Positions 5,470 to 6,088 of a stretch of DNA of 6,088 bases are shown here, in pieces. The position numbers and the translations under genes are program-made. The notes under the pieces were generated by a model. The model ran no database searches, was not told where the DNA came from, and worked only from the letters and a program-made list of their open reading frames with translations. The stretch is from UMGS363 sp051891935 (GTDB taxonomy: Bacteria > Bacillota > Clostridia > Oscillospirales > Ruminococcaceae), in assembly GCA_051891935.1 (NCBI GenBank), contig JBJFFR010000179.1:1-6088 (forward strand), in the 5' to 3' direction. Within the stretch, counting starts at the first letter, position 1, and every line of letters begins with the position of its first letter.

Positions 5470-5515
5470 CAATCAAAATCCTTTTCGATTGCGTTAAAGT
5501 ATGCTTTAGCGAAAT
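5470..5515 (-). repeat. Left arm of the 46-bp perfect inverted repeat between divergent flagellins
   Basis: Every base of 5470-5515 is the reverse complement of 5844-5889. Read toward the left flagellin, the arm contains the near-palindrome CGCTAAAG-cata-CTTTAACG and then CAATC-g-AAAA-GGA-TTTTGATTG, a hairpin with a GGA loop (5491-5470). Because the strong promoter lies upstream, the arm is transcribed as part of the leader. Beyond 5515 the sequences on the two sides differ completely; on the gene side they differ for 5-6 bases and match again over the 14-base Shine-Dalgarno block. See the other arm for candidate roles. Confidence 0.97.
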
Positions 5516-5581
5516 CAGCGTTTACCTCTTAAGCGCTATCGAGGATAATTTGCTGTTTGCTTAAAGCTGTTTTTGAAGTTT

Positions 5582-5606
5582 CGGGAAGTCCGTTTTGGAC
5601 TTCTCT
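5582..5606 (-). other. Hairpin at the 5' end of the large flagellin mRNA
   Basis: GAAGTCC (5585-5591) and GGACTTC (5597-5603) form a perfect 7-bp stem with a five-base loop, extendable by a G-T and a G-C pair. It lies about 13 bases after the predicted sigma-28 transcription start, near 5616. No T run follows on either strand, so it is not an intrinsic terminator. A 5' stem-loop commonly protects abundant mRNAs such as flagellin messages from decay; that role is inferred. Confidence 0.5.
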
Positions 5607-5622
5607 CTTACTTTCAATACAT

Positions 5623-5649
5623 ATATCGGCGCTTTAACGGATAACTTTA
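5623..5649 (-). promoter_or_regulatory. Sigma-28 (FliA/SigD) promoter of the large flagellin
   Basis: On the minus strand TAAAGTTA (5649-5642), 11 bases, then GCCGATAT (5630-5623) match the flagellar sigma-28 consensus TAAAGTTT-N11-GCCGATAA at all but the last base of each box. Transcription should start near 5616, giving a leader of about 170 bases that carries the 5' hairpin, the repeat arm and the Shine-Dalgarno hairpin. It is the only strong flagellar promoter I find in the 328-bp segment between the inverted repeat arms. Confidence 0.9.
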
Positions 5650-5761
5650 GCATTTTTATATTAAAATTTTATTAACTTTATATGAAATTCAGCAAAAATC
5701 CGATTTTTTTGAAAAAAGTAGAAAATTTTCTCTAAAACCTCTAAACCAACGTAAATTTACA

Positions 5762-5788
5762 TAAAATGGAAATTTGACAAGCTGTATA
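5762..5788 (+). promoter_or_regulatory. Weak candidate sigma-28 promoter toward the second flagellin
   Basis: TAAAATGG, 11 bases, then GCTGTATA has the right spacing for sigma-28, but its -10 box keeps only about four of eight consensus bases. An upstream TTGACA at 5774-5779 has no convincing -10 partner, and TAAAGTTA at 5802-5809 matches the left promoter's -35 but has no GCCGATA after it. If the second flagellin is expressed in this orientation, one of these may serve. Confidence 0.25.
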
Positions 5789-5843
5789 AAGAGTTTTTAC
5801 CTAAAGTTATAAAAAAGACAATTATAACACCAAAATATGCCTT

Positions 5844-5889
5844 ATTTCGCTAAAGCATACTTTAACGCAATCGAAAAGGATTTTGATTG
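5844..5889 (+). repeat. Right arm of the 46-bp perfect inverted repeat
   Basis: This is the exact reverse complement of 5470-5515, separated from it by 328 bp (5516-5843). Read toward the second flagellin it holds TAAAGCAT-N11-ATCGAAAA (5851-5877), which has sigma-28 spacing but a poor -10 box. It also holds the GGA-loop hairpin CAATC-g-AAAA-GGA-TTTTGATTG (5868-5889), 26 bases before the ATG. Three readings are possible: a recombination site for DNA inversion, a conserved leader with RNA regulatory hairpins, or a weak promoter shared by both genes. The repeat itself is certain. Confidence 0.97.
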
Positions 5890-5895
5890 TATGTA

Positions 5896-5914
5896 ATTTA
5901 CAGGAGGTATAATT
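5896..5914 (+). promoter_or_regulatory. Hairpin presenting the ribosome binding site of the second flagellin
   Basis: ATTTACAGGAGGTA (5896-5909) is identical to the block before the left flagellin. AATTTAC (from 5895) can pair with GTA-t-AATT (5907-5914, one bulged T), leaving AGGA(G) in the loop directly before the ATG at 5915. The bases that complete the stem differ from those of the left gene, yet pairing is largely kept, which hints that the structure matters. CsrA-type control is inferred. Confidence 0.45.
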
Positions 5915-6088
5915 ATGGTAGTACAGCACAACATGACAGCGATCAACGCAAACAGATACTTTGGAATGAACAATACTAAGCTTTCCAAGTCCCTCGAAAA
6001 GCTTTCTTCCGGTTACGCAATCAACCGTGCAGGCGATAACGCAGCAGGTCTCGCAGTTTCCGAAAAGATGAGAGCTCAGATCTCCGGT
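5915..6088 (+). CDS. fliC: Second flagellin, N-terminal 58 residues, cut by the window edge
   Basis: The frame begins MVVQHNMTAINANRYFGMN and stays open to the last base of the window. It matches the N-terminal D0/D1 helix of the left flagellin with two changes in 58 residues (Ser21 to Thr, Ala24 to Ser). At DNA level the two differ at 11 of 174 positions, mostly silent, so this is an established paralogue rather than a fresh copy. Whether its central domain and C-terminus resemble the left gene cannot be seen. The start has AGGAGG at 5902-5907 and is divergent from the left flagellin, with 470 bp between the two ATGs. No strong sigma-28 promoter points at it in the present orientation, so it may be the silent or weakly expressed partner. 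The leader repeats the 46-bp arm of the left gene. Confidence 0.95.
   Translation, partial: MVVQHNMTAINANRYFGMNNTKLSKSLEKLSSGYAINRAGDNAAGLAVSEKMRAQISG

Noticed and set aside
5729..5748. CTCTAAAACCTCTAAACC resembles the terminal motif of the element at 1809-1971
   Set aside because: Only a short AT-rich match exists, with no partner in inverted orientation and no flanking duplication, so a second or remnant copy is not supported.
5774..5802. Sigma-A promoter for the second flagellin based on TTGACA at 5774-5779
   Set aside because: No acceptable -10 box lies 16-18 bases downstream (TTTACC, TTACCT or TACCTA), so the hexamer alone is not enough in such AT-rich DNA.
5470..5889. CRISPR array or IS element at the flagellin inverted repeat
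   Set aside because: There are only two copies, in inverted orientation, with no spacer periodicity and no transposase frame in the 328-bp segment between them.

Overview
The window looks like the chromosome of a flagellated, low-GC Gram-positive anaerobe of class Clostridia. Oscillospiraceae/Ruminococcus-like is my best guess; this is inference, not a database result. Reasons: an S-box (SAM-I) riboswitch controls metK, ribosome binding sites are strong AGGAGG types, housekeeping promoters match sigma-A consensus, a GntR/YtrA-type regulator is present, and the flagellins have clostridial termini.

Layout. (1) 1-191, minus strand: the first 63 codons of a YtrA-like GntR regulator, with a consensus promoter (318-346) overlapped by a 9+9 bp inverted repeat that suggests autoregulation. 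(2) 402-1803, plus strand: promoter, SAM-I riboswitch, intrinsic terminator and metK, a complete feedback unit for S-adenosylmethionine synthesis. (3) 1809-1971: a long imperfect inverted repeat bounded by CATAA direct repeats, which looks like a miniature non-autonomous transposable element just behind metK. (4) 1980-3181, minus strand: a two-gene operon, histidine phosphatase then ruvX/yqgF, coupled by an ATGA overlap, with its own consensus promoter and terminator. (5) 3183-5649, minus strand: a large 721-residue flagellin with a strong sigma-28 promoter, a 170-base leader and its own terminator. (6) 5915-6088, plus strand: the start of a second, divergent flagellin, cut by the window edge.

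The most interesting region is the 470 bp between the two flagellin starts. It contains a perfect 46-bp inverted repeat (5470-5515 and 5844-5889), one arm in front of each flagellin, enclosing a 328-bp spacer. I see only one strong sigma-28 promoter in the spacer, and it points at the left flagellin. Inversion between the arms would point it at the right flagellin, so this could be a flagellin phase switch. The arms are also leader sequence: each transcript can form a hairpin with a GGA loop, followed by a second hairpin that presents the Shine-Dalgarno sequence in its loop. That is the layout expected for CsrA-type translational control of flagellin. The arms are 100% identical, whereas the first 174 coding bases differ at 11 positions. 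The two explanations are not exclusive, and neither is proven by sequence alone.

The three housekeeping promoters (regulator, metK, phosphatase-ruvX) all have a 17-base spacer and the same 10-mer ATGATATAAT, an extended -10. The flagellar promoter is clearly of another class, so the window separates housekeeping from flagellar transcription.
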